A stretch of 64,000 nucleotides of DNA from Flavobacteriaceae bacterium MAR_2010_72. Lineage in GTDB: Bacteria > Bacteroidota > Bacteroidia > Flavobacteriales > Flavobacteriaceae. The stretch lies in contig QXCW01000002.1 of NCBI GenBank assembly GCA_003550275.1, positions 2,913,501 to 2,977,500 of the forward strand, in the 5' to 3' direction. The translations under genes were made by a program, and so were the position numbers. Shown in pieces: positions 18,791 through 28,936 of this stretch. The first letter of the stretch is position 1, and the number at the start of each line of letters is the position of its first letter. Under the pieces are notes generated by a model, which had not been told where the DNA came from, searched no databases, and worked only from the letters and a program-made list of their open reading frames with translations.

Positions 18791-21700
18791 AGAATTTTAG
18801 ATTCTCATTATTTAAAGTGGTTAATAAATATCTCTTCCCCTTAATATTAGACAAATTAAAATCTCTTATCTGTCCCTTTATATTAAGACCTAATACCTTT
18901 TTGAATTTATGCTGATTATCTCCATAAACCAGCCAGCCTCTGGAAGCATCTTGTCGGCCAAACTGCGGTTTAACCAAATATTGATTACCGCCAAATATGA
19001 TATCAGCATTTCCATCTTGGTTGATATCAGAAACTATAATTGCTTCAACGTTGGAATATTGTATTTCATGAGGCAATTCTTGATTCGTAAATGTATTATT
19101 AGTATTGATAAATAGAGTAGTTTTCACTGTATTTACATCTAAAACGATAGCCTTTTTAATTTGCTCTTTACTAAAAATGGATTCTATCGTTGCGTTTCCA
19201 TAATCTTTATAGAACAAGAGTTTTTGCTTTAAACTCGCTATTTGTGAAACAAGCTCGTCTCTATCGGCTATTGGGTAATATTTACCATCTATTTTATGAC
19301 ATATAATTTGCTCAATAGTCCCGTTGTTATCAAAATCTGACACATACATTCTCGTGCCATTTTTAAAAAACGTATTCTCTCCTTTGTTTCCAGCAATTAT
19401 ATCCATATCACCATCTCCATCTACATCTGCCAATTTGAAGGTTTTCCAAAATCCAGAAGTCTGCTCTAAACCAAAATTTTTGGTTTTGTTCTCTAATTTC
19501 CCTTTTTGATTGATGAATATGGAAATGGGCATCCATTCTCCTACAACAATTAAGTCTTTTATGCCATCATTATTTAAGTCTTCCCAGGCAGAATCTGTAA
19601 TTAGTCCAATATTTTTAAGTGTATTTTGACCTGAAAATTCGAAAGTGTTATTGCCTTTATTCTCTAATATATATCCACTTGTTGGAACTCCATAGGTTTC
19701 TACCTTAAAGCGCTCACCAACAAAAATATCGATGTCCCCATCTTGGTCAAAATCATATACACTCACTGTAGATGTACATATGGGTTCTGTAAATGGAAGC
19801 GCCGACTGATCTAAAACAAAATTTAGATTGCCTTGGTTGATATATAATCGATCATTCATTGAAAAATCATATTTAGAAAATGATTTTCCGCCACTTGCAA
19901 CATACAGGTCTAAATCACCATCGTTGTCACTATCAAAAAACACCGCATTAGAATCTTCTGATTTTGCATTTATCTCAAATGGTTTTGAAATTTCTAAATA
20001 CGTATTGTTTTTTTGCGACACAAAAAGTTTTCCTGATTGGCCCTTGGCCCCACCAATATAAAAATCGGGCTGACCATCATTGTTGATATCAGCACTTGCC
20101 ATGTTTGGCCCTTCGTTATTAAACATTTCAGGAAGCAGTTGTTCCCTGTTAAAATCTACCGCATTATTCTCTCTATGCTTAAAATCAAAAAGCGGATTTA
20201 TTTCCTTTAAGGGGCTTTTAATGTTAGGGCTTTTTGATGTAATTAAAACATTTGATGCTGTAGGTTGAGTGAATGAATACGTTTTATTGGTTCTTAAATT
20301 TTCCGCTTTGCTGAAAAATCCATTCGGCCAAATAATCCTTAAACTATCTACGGTTTGAGCAGAATTAACTCCAAAAAGCAAGTCATGAGATACAGAACTT
20401 TGAAAGCCTCTAGATGGAAAATTTTCTAAAACACTGTACTGACCATTATTGTAATATATTTCAGCTTTAGCGCCAATAGCATTTGTGTTTTTATCTGCTC
20501 CTTTTAATTTTATGGTGACACTTCTATGGTTTAAGGTATCTAACTTGTTTTCATAAACAAAGGCAGGCATATTTACATTGTTGATCACCAAGTCCAAATC
20601 ACCGTCATTATCTAAATCGCCATAGGCACTTCCATTGCTAAAACTTGGTTGATTTAAGCCCCATGCCGCCGAATGGTCACTAAATTGAAAAGCACCATTA
20701 TTTTTAAATGCTACATTTGGCACGGCTTGAGATGGCATAAGATCAATCAATTTTTTCATCACTTGTTGATCATTTTTGATCATATCCCTTATTTGATCTT
20801 CATTAGCCATATAGGTTAGATAATCTCTGTCTAATAAATCCTTATAGATGCCATTGCTTATAAATATATCCTTTAAACCATCATTATCTATGTCAAATAA
20901 AAGAGAAGCCCAACTCCATTCAGAAGCCGCAACATTTGAAAATCTGCTTAATTCTAAAAATGTTTCCTCGCCAGTATTAATGTGAAGTGCGTTACGTGAA
21001 AACTGATAATGATAGCCATTTTTGACCTCCATATCATATTTATTCCAAGATTCAAACAAGGTTTTAGTGCGTTGCCTTTGAATATTTCTAGGCAACATTT
21101 CAGTAACCATAATATCAGGCCTTGAATCGTTGTTTAAATCGGCCGCATCTGCTCCCATAGAGCCCATAGAAATGGATTCAAATTGATGCTCAAGGTTTTC
21201 TTTGAATGATCCATTTTGCTGGTTAATGTATAGATAATCTCTTTCGAAAAAGTCGTTGGAAATAAATATATCTGGCCAAGTGTCGCCATTATAATCACTT
21301 ACTGTGATTCCTAAACCAAAACCAATAGCACTAGAATAGATATTAGCCTCTTGGGTGACATCAACAAAATAACCATTATCGTTTCTCAATAATTTATTAC
21401 CAGTCTCGGTGGGAATATCTCTTTGGTTTTTAATGAGGTCATAATTACCGACAGACCTAATAGAGTTACTCAATAAATAACAATCTAAATCACCATCCTT
21501 ATCGTAATCGAAAAAATTGGCTTGAACAGCCAGTCCAACAATATCTAGACCATATTCCTTTGATTTTTCTGTAAACGTTAAATCACCATTATTTATAAAA
21601 AGTTCATTATGTCTTGAGCTTTTATCACTCGGCGGACCTGCCTTACACACATAAATATCCAAAAATCCATCATGGTTTATATCAACAAAAGTCACACCAG

Positions 21701-22043
21701 ATGACCACGAGTCTTTACAAGCAACACCTGATTTTTCAGTGATATCTTCGAAATTCCAATTTCCTTTGTTGAGATATAATTGGTTGTCCACACTATTTCC
21801 AGTGAAATAAATATCAAGCAAGCCGTCATTATTAATATCACCAATAGCTACACCACCACCATTATAGAAATTTCTATAAGTATAAGGATTAAGTGCTTCT
21901 GTTTCAACTAAAGTATTTGAGAAATTGATATCAGAATTCTCGTGCAGTTTGAAAAGTGTTTCCACTACATCTGTTTGTGTTTTCTTGTCTTTAGAACATG
22001 AGAAACACAACAAAAGAATACTAATATAATATGGTATTTTCAA
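18777..22043 (-). CDS. giant FG-GAP/VCBS + ASPIC/UnbV repeat lipoprotein (first of three)
   Basis: A 1,088-residue lipoprotein (MKIPYYISILLLCFSCSKD, Cys16). It has repeated Ca-loop motifs (GDINNDGLLDIYFTGN, DYDKDGDLDCYLLSN, DFDQDGDIDIFVGE) and a central ASPIC/UnbV-like stretch (SRGFQSSVSHDLLFGV..LRIIWPNG). The protein is predicted to be a pair of beta-propellers with an inserted immunoglobulin-like module (inference from the repeat pattern). It follows susD after a hairpin at 22072-22098, which may set its expression below that of susCD. Its relation to glycan uptake is by context only. Confidence 0.86.
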   Translation of the reverse strand: MKIPYYISILLLCFSCSKDKKTQTDVVETLFKLHENSDINFSNTLVETEALNPYTYRNFYNGGGVAIGDINNDGLLDIYFTGNSVDNQLYLNKGNWNFEDITEKSGVACKDSWSSGVTFVDINHDGFLDIYVCKAGPPSDKSSRHNELFINNGDLTFTEKSKEYGLDIVGLAVQANFFDYDKDGDLDCYLLSNSIRSVGNYDLIKNQRDIPTETGNKLLRNDNGYFVDVTQEANIYSSAIGFGLGITVSDYNGDTWPDIFISNDFFERDYLYINQQNGSFKENLEHQFESISMGSMGADAADLNNDSRPDIMVTEMLPRNIQRQRTKTLFESWNKYDMEVKNGYHYQFSRNALHINTGEETFLELSRFSNVAASEWSWASLLFDIDNDGLKDIFISNGIYKDLLDRDYLTYMANEDQIRDMIKNDQQVMKKLIDLMPSQAVPNVAFKNNGAFQFSDHSAAWGLNQPSFSNGSAYGDLDNDGDLDLVINNVNMPAFVYENKLDTLNHRSVTIKLKGADKNTNAIGAKAEIYYNNGQYSVLENFPSRGFQSSVSHDLLFGVNSAQTVDSLRIIWPNGFFSKAENLRTNKTYSFTQPTASNVLITSKSPNIKSPLKEINPLFDFKHRENNAVDFNREQLLPEMFNNEGPNMASADINNDGQPDFYIGGAKGQSGKLFVSQKNNTYLEISKPFEINAKSEDSNAVFFDSDNDGDLDLYVASGGKSFSKYDFSMNDRLYINQGNLNFVLDQSALPFTEPICTSTVSVYDFDQDGDIDIFVGERFKVETYGVPTSGYILENKGNNTFEFSGQNTLKNIGLITDSAWEDLNNDGIKDLIVVGEWMPISIFINQKGKLENKTKNFGLEQTSGFWKTFKLADVDGDGDMDIIAGNKGENTFFKNGTRMYVSDFDNNGTIEQIICHKIDGKYYPIADRDELVSQIASLKQKLLFYKDYGNATIESIFSKEQIKKAIVLDVNTVKTTLFINTNNTFTNQELPHEIQYSNVEAIIVSDINQDGNADIIFGGNQYLVKPQFGRQDASRGWLVYGDNQHKFKKVLGLNIKGQIRDFNLSNIKGKRYLLTTLNNENLKFYEVE

Positions 22044-22071
22044 GGGGTTTTGTTAGCTATATAAAATAATA

Positions 22072-22098
22072 AAACGGGTTACCAAAGATAACCCGTTT
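22072..22098 (-). terminator. hairpin between susD and the VCBS genes; terminator or attenuator
   Basis: A perfect 10-bp inverted repeat (AAACGGGTTA with TAACCCGTTT) and a 7-base loop. On the minus strand it is followed by TTTTATTATTTTAT, a U-rich tail. Because the downstream genes have no obvious promoter in the remaining 28 bases, partial read-through is likely, giving more susCD than VCBS transcript. Confidence 0.75.
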
Positions 22099-22156
22099 CA
22101 TATAAATAAGCCTTAATATTAAATTTTCATTAATAAAATTAAACTTTCATTAATCT

Positions 22157-23767
22157 TTAATAGCCTGGATTTTGAGTTAATGTTCCACCACTTGCATCAA
22201 TTTGCTCTTGTGGTATAGGGAACAGGTTTCTAAACGCTTGTGAAGCTGGTTTCTCCCACCAAGCTTGATTGAATTTCCCAAAGCGTATTAAATCTTGACG
22301 ACGTGTAACTTCCATAAACATTTCTCTACCTCTTTCGGCTAAAAACGTGTCGGCAGTTAAAGATCCTAATGCAGGAACTCCAGCTCTTGCTCTAATTGTA
22401 TTTACGTCATTTAAAGCTAAAGACCAGTTATTTCCAGCAGCTCTAGCATCGGCTTCAGCTCTAATTAAATACATATCACCAAGTCTGATAATTGGATAAT
22501 CGTTATCCATATTATCTCTTTGGCCTTGTCTAAAGCTAAACTTACCTAAACGCGCACCACCTTTTCTAGAAGCATTAGGCTCCAACTCATTAATATCAGT
22601 AGTGTAATCTAATTCTAAATCTCCACCTGAAGCCGCATAATCTAAAATTGCTGAACCTTCGTAATCCAATTGTGCACCTACAATAAAGTTGGCTGCTTTA
22701 CGCTTATCAGCATTATCATAAGAGTTATAAAAATCCTCCAAAGCTGAATATCCATTCCATGGTTGATTCTGTAAATTCCATGTAAATTGACTAGAGTAGT
22801 GTAATGTCATTTGAGCAAAATTCATATTTGGCCCAGAAACGTTATCGTAAGCAATAGCCCAAATAATTTCAGGATTGGTCTGGTTATTAGGTGCAAATAC
22901 TGCCGCATAACCGGTTAACTCATCTGGATCAGAAGCAACGCTTGGTCTTTGAGCCGCGTTAGGTACTGAACACCCATCACCACACAATACATAACCTCCA
23001 TTGTTTATGATGTAACTTGCGGCCGCTGAAGCTTCAGCGTATCTTGGTGTACCTGTGTAAACCTCAGCATTCAAATACAATTTAGCCAACAATCCTAAAG
23101 CTGCAAACTGGTTAATTCTATAACGTGTTTGACCAGTGCCGAGCGGACTTGAGGACAAATCCATACCAACAACATTAGCAATACCTAAAGCAGCTAATAA
23201 TTCGCTCTCAACAAAATTGAACACTTGGATTCTGGTTGCTTGAGGAGGGTTTCCTCCAGCTTCAGTCAAGATTTTCACTCTACCATATAAGTCTAATAAA
23301 CGGTAGTAAAAGAATGCACGTAACGCTCTAACTTGTGCCGTTTGATTAGCATCAAGATTTCCAGATGCTAAAGAGGTATTACAAGCCCCGATAGCAGTGT
23401 ATTGTTGACCCCATGTTCCATTAACAGGTCCATTAGTAGCTCCATATGTGTGTCTGTGCATATCTATCCAAATCCCACCGTCGTACCAGTCACCACCTTT
23501 TTGTGTTACTGCCATCTCGTCTGTTGAAACAGACTGAATTGACCAATAACCACCGTGATTAGCAGATCCTGACTCTCTTAATTGGTTAAAAGCTGATGCC
23601 ATTGCATCTGCAGGCCCAGCGCCTCCTCCATCAAAAGTAGCAAAACTAGGTTCAGATCCATTAAATTGGTCTGGTACTTGGTCTACCAGAACCTCTTCTA
23701 AATCTGTGCAGGCACCCACTGTTATAAGTGCGCCACACATTAAAATTAATTTAAAAATATTTTTCAT
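22157..23767 (-). CDS. SusD/RagB-family outer-membrane glycan-binding lipoprotein
   Basis: The 536-residue surface lipoprotein that caps the partner SusC channel and captures oligosaccharide. The lipoprotein signal has Cys near residue 20 (LITVGACTDLEE). It shows the SusD features: an N-terminal helical TPR region with RALRAFFYYRLLDLYG, the late segment YPIIRLGDMYLIRAEADARAAG, and the closing FPIPQEQIDASGG..LTQNPGY. It lies 11 bases after susC, as usual. The substrate is inferred to be a fructan or other GH32/GH13-cleavable sugar because of the shared LacI operators. Confidence 0.95.
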   Translation of the reverse strand: MKNIFKLILMCGALITVGACTDLEEVLVDQVPDQFNGSEPSFATFDGGGAGPADAMASAFNQLRESGSANHGGYWSIQSVSTDEMAVTQKGGDWYDGGIWIDMHRHTYGATNGPVNGTWGQQYTAIGACNTSLASGNLDANQTAQVRALRAFFYYRLLDLYGRVKILTEAGGNPPQATRIQVFNFVESELLAALGIANVVGMDLSSSPLGTGQTRYRINQFAALGLLAKLYLNAEVYTGTPRYAEASAAASYIINNGGYVLCGDGCSVPNAAQRPSVASDPDELTGYAAVFAPNNQTNPEIIWAIAYDNVSGPNMNFAQMTLHYSSQFTWNLQNQPWNGYSALEDFYNSYDNADKRKAANFIVGAQLDYEGSAILDYAASGGDLELDYTTDINELEPNASRKGGARLGKFSFRQGQRDNMDNDYPIIRLGDMYLIRAEADARAAGNNWSLALNDVNTIRARAGVPALGSLTADTFLAERGREMFMEVTRRQDLIRFGKFNQAWWEKPASQAFRNLFPIPQEQIDASGGTLTQNPGY

Positions 23768-23778
23768 AGTTTTTTTGA

Positions 23779-26700
23779 TTAAAAGTTAATGTTTACACCA
23801 AACGTAATGGTTCTAGATGCAAAATAATTATATCTTCTGTCTATACCTGGAGTTAAAGGATCAGCAGCTCCTCCTAAGAAACCACCATTGTCAACAGAAC
23901 CTCTATCTTGTAAAGCTGGCTCTGGATCGGCACCTGTATAACCTGTAATCGTAAATAAGTTTTGTGCACTTAATGACAATCTTACATCCCTAATATACTT
24001 ATTATCTTCAGCAATATCGAATGTATAACCTACTGATACGTTATCTAATTTGAAAAAATCTGCTTTCTCAACATACAACGAACTGAATTTCGCATTCGTA
24101 ATTGCTGGATCAGCATGTTTGGTGTTCACATAGTTGTAAGATCCTTGGCTACCTACCCTAGGCTCATAAAATACCCTGAAGTTGTTTACTAAACTGTGAC
24201 CAAAAGCGCCTCTAAAAAATGCATTGACATCCCAATTTTTATAGGTAAGCGTATGCGACCAACCTAATTCAAAATCTGGAATCCCTTTACCTAATTTGGC
24301 TAAATCACCATCTCTTACGCCATCTTCATCTGCGTCAATAGCATTTCCAATAACTTGCTCTGTTTGCAAAGTTCCATCGCCATTCACATCTTTTAGAACT
24401 TGGCTACCATTTACAACTTCTCCTGTAAACACTGGGCCCCAAATTTCACCAATCGCTTCTCCTTCAGAAACTAAAATAACATTAGTATCGTTCTGACCCG
24501 GAGCACCTAAATTTCCTCTCAACGTTCTAGTGTCGAATTTATCTAAAGTTGTTTTATAGGTAGAAAACACTATACCAGAGTTATATTTCAAATCTTCATT
24601 TTTAATGATATCATAATTTACACCTAATTCTAAACCATCGGTAGACAATTCACCACTGTTTCTAATTTGGAAATTACTGATTAAAATCACATCATCTGGT
24701 AAGTCGTCTGGTGTAATGGTTTGACCCAAGATAAAATCAGAAACTTTACGTGTATATAAATCTAATGTTGCAGAAAAGCGCCCAGCAGTGTATTCGAAAC
24801 CTAAATTTGTTTCAGCCTTTTCTTCCCATTGTAAGTCAGGGTTAGGTTGTCTTAATGCAACCGAAGATAGTAAATCTCCTGAAGGACCATATCCTGGTTG
24901 TGATAGACCACTTTCGCCTGGTAAAGATCCCGTAACCCCATATCCTAAACGAACTTTAAACAAGTCTACGTTATCCAGTGTTAGGTATTTGTTAAGATCC
25001 ACACCTAATCCAAAAGCTGGGAAAGTACCCCATTGGTTATTTGCTCCTAATTTAGATGAGCCTTCTCGTCTCAAGGACGCATTAAAATAAATAGCATCAT
25101 CAAACGTAGCATTTACTCTACCAAAAAATGCTATTATTCTATTCTCTGGAGATCTGTTACTATCTACTGAAAATTGACCAGCTGTTTTTTGATCTTGAGA
25201 CCATTCCAAAGCATCAATATATTCTAAATCATCATTAGGAAAATCGCCTAAAGACAAGAAGTAATTACTCGATGTTTCTTCTTGCCATGAATAACCTCCA
25301 GTAAATTTTAAGTTTAACTTATCTGATGCATCAATTTCATAATCACCATATAATTCAAATAACTTAAACTTATTATCACCTGTATTCAATCGTGCCAAAC
25401 CTTTACGGAATGGGCTCGTCGCAGAACCTCTGAATAAAGACGTCGTTCTGTAATACTCCTTGTTAGTGTATTTTGATTCTTGTTCAGAATACAAAGCATT
25501 TAAAGAAATATCATCTGTTAGATCATATTTGAAGCTAGCACTATAAGTAAATTCATTACGCTTACCTTGATTTGTATTTTGGTTAATGATTGAAACCGGA
25601 TTGAAACTATCAAACAATCCTAAAGTCTCAAAGTAGCCTCCATATGGGTCGGCATTAAATGGATAAGGAGAATCAGCACCAAAAACAGGAGCGGTTGGGT
25701 TATAAAGTATAGCATAACGTAAAGCCTCATTAAATCCAAATTCAGAATCCCGTTTAGTATATGATGCATTAAAATCAATTTTTAATTTATCATTCAATAT
25801 TCTTGTTGATGCTTGAAAACGTGTGTTAAATTGCTTAAATCCTGATCGATCCAAAATACCTTGTGCATCCCTAAAGTTAGTCGAAACTCTAAAGTTAGTA
25901 TCATCATATCCTCCAGAAATTGCCACGTTATGAATATTTGAAACTGCATTTCTGGTTACCAAATCCAACCAGTCGGTTCTACTATCTAAATCTGTACCAC
26001 CAGCTGCAGCGAACTCGTCACCTGACAATCTATCTATAGTATTAGAAATTGACGCTGTAGCTATAGAACCGTTATAAGAGATTTGAGTATCTCCTGCTCT
26101 ACCTCGTTTAGTGGTTACAATAATAACACCACTAGAACCTCGAGATCCATAGATTGCAGCAGCTGAACCATCTTTTAAAACGGTCATACTTTCAATATCA
26201 CTAGGATCAATATTATTTAAGGATGCTCCAATTACACCATCAATAACAATTAAAGGAGATGAGTTAGAACCCACAGTAGAAATACCTCTTAATCTAATCA
26301 CGGCATCTTCGTTTGGATTCCCTCCCTTATTGTAAATACTTAAACCCGCAACCTTTCCTTGGAGTAATTCTGAAGGGTTGTTAATCGTACCCTTGTTAAA
26401 GGCTTCTTCATCTACTTTGGTTACTGCCGAAGTAATTTCCTTTTTAGTTGTACTACCATAACCTACAACCACAACTTCAGCCAATTGAGCCGCATCCTCT
26501 AAAAGAGTTACATTAATGGTCGAACGACCATTAACTGGGATCTCTTGAGTGGCGTAACCTAAAAAGCTAAATACCAACACCGCATCTGCAGAGCTAATAT
26601 TTAAGGAGTAGTTACCATCAAAATCTGTTTGAGTTCCCGTTGTAGTTCCTTTTACTAAAACGTTAACTCCAGGAATTGGCCCTGAAGCATCAGTTACAAC

Positions 26701-26784
26701 TCCAGAAACAGTTTGTGCATAAACAATGCTCCCTAGAAGGAATAGACAAGGCAGCATTACTTTTTTGAGTAATTTGTTTTTCAT
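23779..26784 (-). CDS. SusC/RagA-family TonB-dependent transporter
   Basis: A 1,001-residue outer-membrane beta-barrel that imports oligosaccharides with energy from TonB. In order it has a signal peptide (to VYAQ, about 24), a carboxypeptidase-regulatory-like domain (25-105) and the LAEVVVVGYG segment. The plug domain follows (about 115-230, with PLIVIDGV and SAAAIYGSRGSSGVIIVTTKRG), then a 22-strand-type barrel ending in an aromatic residue (GVNINF). It is the first gene of the long minus-strand run, with a perfect LacI-type palindrome about 125 bases before its start. Partner of the SusD at 22157. Confidence 0.96.
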   Translation of the reverse strand: MKNKLLKKVMLPCLFLLGSIVYAQTVSGVVTDASGPIPGVNVLVKGTTTGTQTDFDGNYSLNISSADAVLVFSFLGYATQEIPVNGRSTINVTLLEDAAQLAEVVVVGYGSTTKKEITSAVTKVDEEAFNKGTINNPSELLQGKVAGLSIYNKGGNPNEDAVIRLRGISTVGSNSSPLIVIDGVIGASLNNIDPSDIESMTVLKDGSAAAIYGSRGSSGVIIVTTKRGRAGDTQISYNGSIATASISNTIDRLSGDEFAAAGGTDLDSRTDWLDLVTRNAVSNIHNVAISGGYDDTNFRVSTNFRDAQGILDRSGFKQFNTRFQASTRILNDKLKIDFNASYTKRDSEFGFNEALRYAILYNPTAPVFGADSPYPFNADPYGGYFETLGLFDSFNPVSIINQNTNQGKRNEFTYSASFKYDLTDDISLNALYSEQESKYTNKEYYRTTSLFRGSATSPFRKGLARLNTGDNKFKLFELYGDYEIDASDKLNLKFTGGYSWQEETSSNYFLSLGDFPNDDLEYIDALEWSQDQKTAGQFSVDSNRSPENRIIAFFGRVNATFDDAIYFNASLRREGSSKLGANNQWGTFPAFGLGVDLNKYLTLDNVDLFKVRLGYGVTGSLPGESGLSQPGYGPSGDLLSSVALRQPNPDLQWEEKAETNLGFEYTAGRFSATLDLYTRKVSDFILGQTITPDDLPDDVILISNFQIRNSGELSTDGLELGVNYDIIKNEDLKYNSGIVFSTYKTTLDKFDTRTLRGNLGAPGQNDTNVILVSEGEAIGEIWGPVFTGEVVNGSQVLKDVNGDGTLQTEQVIGNAIDADEDGVRDGDLAKLGKGIPDFELGWSHTLTYKNWDVNAFFRGAFGHSLVNNFRVFYEPRVGSQGSYNYVNTKHADPAITNAKFSSLYVEKADFFKLDNVSVGYTFDIAEDNKYIRDVRLSLSAQNLFTITGYTGADPEPALQDRGSVDNGGFLGGAADPLTPGIDRRYNYFASRTITFGVNINF

Positions 26785-26906
26785 ATTTGAGTTAGTTAAT
26801 TAATATTTAGTGAATAACACTTTGTTAATAAAATCTTAACAAGATACTAATTTTGCATTTTTTTTACCAGAAAAAAAGAATTTACTAAAAAAACCCTGTA
26901 ATTATT

Positions 26907-26924
26907 ATCGAAAACGTTTTCGAT
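26907..26924. promoter_or_regulatory. LacI-type operator between susC and lacI
   Basis: A perfect 18-bp palindrome, ATCGAAAACGTTTTCGAT, in the 237-base divergent space between susC (start 26784) and the LacI-family gene (start 27022). The position allows control of susCD and autoregulation. The core is identical to the site at 31968 and one mismatch from that at 10147. Confidence 0.9.
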
Positions 26925-27021
26925 TTTTTAAATTAACCGAAATTTTCAGCTTTATATTTTTATGGAATTATTGTTTAACAACTCAAAAAAAAAATCTTTT
27001 ATAACCACAATTTGTTAATGC

Positions 27022-28044
27022 ATGTCTAAAGTCACACTAAAAAAAATTGCCGAAACTTTAGGTATATCTACCGCTACAGTTTCGAAAGCTCTTAAGGACT
27101 ATGCTGATGTTAGCCCCACTACAAAAAGTAAAGTAAAGGCACTTGCTGAAAAACTCAACTTTAAACCCAACTCCTATGCACAAAGTTTAAGGACACAAGA
27201 ATCAAAAATAATTGGCTTGATAATTCCACAAATTGTGCATCATTTTTTTGCCAACATTATTTTGGGCGTTATTAAAAGCGCAGAGAAAGAAGGGTATTTG
27301 GTCATTACGTTACAGTCTGATGAATCTTACGATATCGAAAAAGAGCAGCTTGAGTTACTTCTGGATAAAAATGTAGACGGTATTTTATTATCGTTAGCTG
27401 ACAATACAGTTAGATATAAACACATAAGTGAAATCATTAATGATGGTATTCCTATAGTACTTTACGACAAAATATCTAAATCTATTGAATGTAACAAAGT
27501 GGTTATCGACGACAAAAAAGCGGCATATAATGCCACAAAACATCTTATTGATTCAGGGTGTAAACGGATAGCCCATATAAGGGGGCGTTTAAAACCTCAA
27601 ACCACCATTGATCGATTTAAAGGTTATAAAGAAGCATTAAAGGCCCACAACATTCCTTTTGATAAATCGATTGTTTTTGAGGCGAAAAACATTGCATCGT
27701 TTGAGGATGGTAAAAATGTTGCTGACGAAATCTTTTTAAATCACAAAGATGTGGATGGTATTTTCGCAATGACCGATCTTTTGGCAACAGGCGTTTTAGT
27801 TCGATTGAAAGAACTTAATGTGAAAATTCCAAAAGACATTTCGATTATGGGATTTAGCAATTGGTTCTTAACTAGAATTACCACACCAAAATTATCGACA
27901 GTAGATCAACCAGGCTATAAAATGGGAGAAGAAGCTTTTAAAATACTTTTTGAACAAATCAACAATACAAGAAAAGGCATCAAAGCACCGTATAAAACTA
28001 TTGAAATCCCTACTGAAGTTATTATTAGAGATTCTACTAAATAA
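27022..28044 (+). CDS. LacI-family transcriptional regulator of the sucrose/fructan region
   Basis: A 340-residue DNA-binding regulator. Residues 2-55 form the LacI helix-turn-helix and hinge helix (VTLKKIAETLGISTATVSKALK, then KLNFKPNSYAQSLR). The rest is a periplasmic-binding-protein-like sensor domain (IIGLIIPQIVHHFFANII; DGIFAMTDLLATGVL; STVDQPGYKMGEEAF). The effector is a sugar or sugar phosphate; fructose or a fructose phosphate is plausible given the fructokinase and GH32 next door, but this is inference. Three matching palindromes in the window are its probable targets. The gene is divergent from susC and convergent with the kinase gene, six bases away. Confidence 0.93.
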   Translation: MSKVTLKKIAETLGISTATVSKALKDYADVSPTTKSKVKALAEKLNFKPNSYAQSLRTQESKIIGLIIPQIVHHFFANIILGVIKSAEKEGYLVITLQSDESYDIEKEQLELLLDKNVDGILLSLADNTVRYKHISEIINDGIPIVLYDKISKSIECNKVVIDDKKAAYNATKHLIDSGCKRIAHIRGRLKPQTTIDRFKGYKEALKAHNIPFDKSIVFEAKNIASFEDGKNVADEIFLNHKDVDGIFAMTDLLATGVLVRLKELNVKIPKDISIMGFSNWFLTRITTPKLSTVDQPGYKMGEEAFKILFEQINNTRKGIKAPYKTIEIPTEVIIRDSTK

Positions 28045-28050
28045 CAATGC

Positions 28051-28926
28051 CTACTGCATTATTTTTTTTATGTCAGATTCGGGAATTAATGGATTTGCGC
28101 CTTCGGCACTGGCAACTAAAGCGCCAACGGCACAGGCATAATTTAATGCTTTTTGCGGACTCACATTTGCATTGAGTTTATGAAGTAAGGTGCCTAGAAA
28201 TGAATCTCCTGCTCCAACAGTATCCTTAACTTCCACTTTAAAACCTTCATTGAAATACAACTTATCATTAATAAACAACACTGCACCTTTACTCCCTCGA
28301 GTTACACATATGTGACTAGTGCTAAACTTTTTACTAATAAACTTAATTTGATCCTCTAAATTATCACAATCTTGATCAAAGGTTTTTACAATAAGTTCTA
28401 ACTCATCATCATTGAATTTAATAAAATTTGCTTTGGACATTAAACTGTTCAACAATTCAAAATTATAATGAGGCGCTCTTAAGTTAACATCAAACACTTT
28501 AAAATTGGCATGTTCTAATAGCTCAAAAAGGGTGTTTTTTGAATTCAAATGTCGACAAGCTAAACTCCCGAAAATAAAAACCCTGCTAGCTCTAACTAAC
28601 TGAATGGTACTATCAAGCTCTATAAAATCCCAAGCGGCTGGAAATTTAATATCATAACTTGCAGAGCCACTTTCATCTAAAGACACATTCACTTTTCCGG
28701 TTTCGTAAGCATTACTAACTTGAACGTATTGAGTTGATAAGTTCTGTTCATTCAAATAAGTGATTAACTTTTTACCCAATTCATCATTACCAACCGCACT
28801 TATAATGGCAACATCATTACCAAAAACATGTAATCTCATAGAAACATTTAAAGGTGCACCTCCAATTTTTTCCCGATCTGGAAATACGTCCCAAAGCACT
28901 TCGCCAAAACAAGTAAACGTATACAT
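28051..28926 (-). CDS. PfkB-family fructokinase
   Basis: A 291-residue cytoplasmic sugar kinase that probably phosphorylates fructose to fructose 6-phosphate. The N-terminal GEVLWDVFPDREKIGGAPLNV matches bacterial fructokinases, and the C-terminal DTVGAGDSF (catalytic base Asp241) is the PfkB signature. It is the last gene of the MFS-GH32-kinase operon, 10 bases after the GH32 gene, which makes fructose the natural substrate. Other ketose or nucleoside substrates occur in the family. Confidence 0.88.
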   Translation of the reverse strand: MYTFTCFGEVLWDVFPDREKIGGAPLNVSMRLHVFGNDVAIISAVGNDELGKKLITYLNEQNLSTQYVQVSNAYETGKVNVSLDESGSASYDIKFPAAWDFIELDSTIQLVRASRVFIFGSLACRHLNSKNTLFELLEHANFKVFDVNLRAPHYNFELLNSLMSKANFIKFNDDELELIVKTFDQDCDNLEDQIKFISKKFSTSHICVTRGSKGAVLFINDKLYFNEGFKVEVKDTVGAGDSFLGTLLHKLNANVSPQKALNYACAVGALVASAEGANPLIPESDIKKIMQ

Positions 28927-28936
28927 ATTTATAATT

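Noticed and set aside
11684-22043. The three VCBS genes as a recent tandem duplication.
   Set aside because: The encoded proteins share layout but differ widely in sequence, so they are old paralogues.
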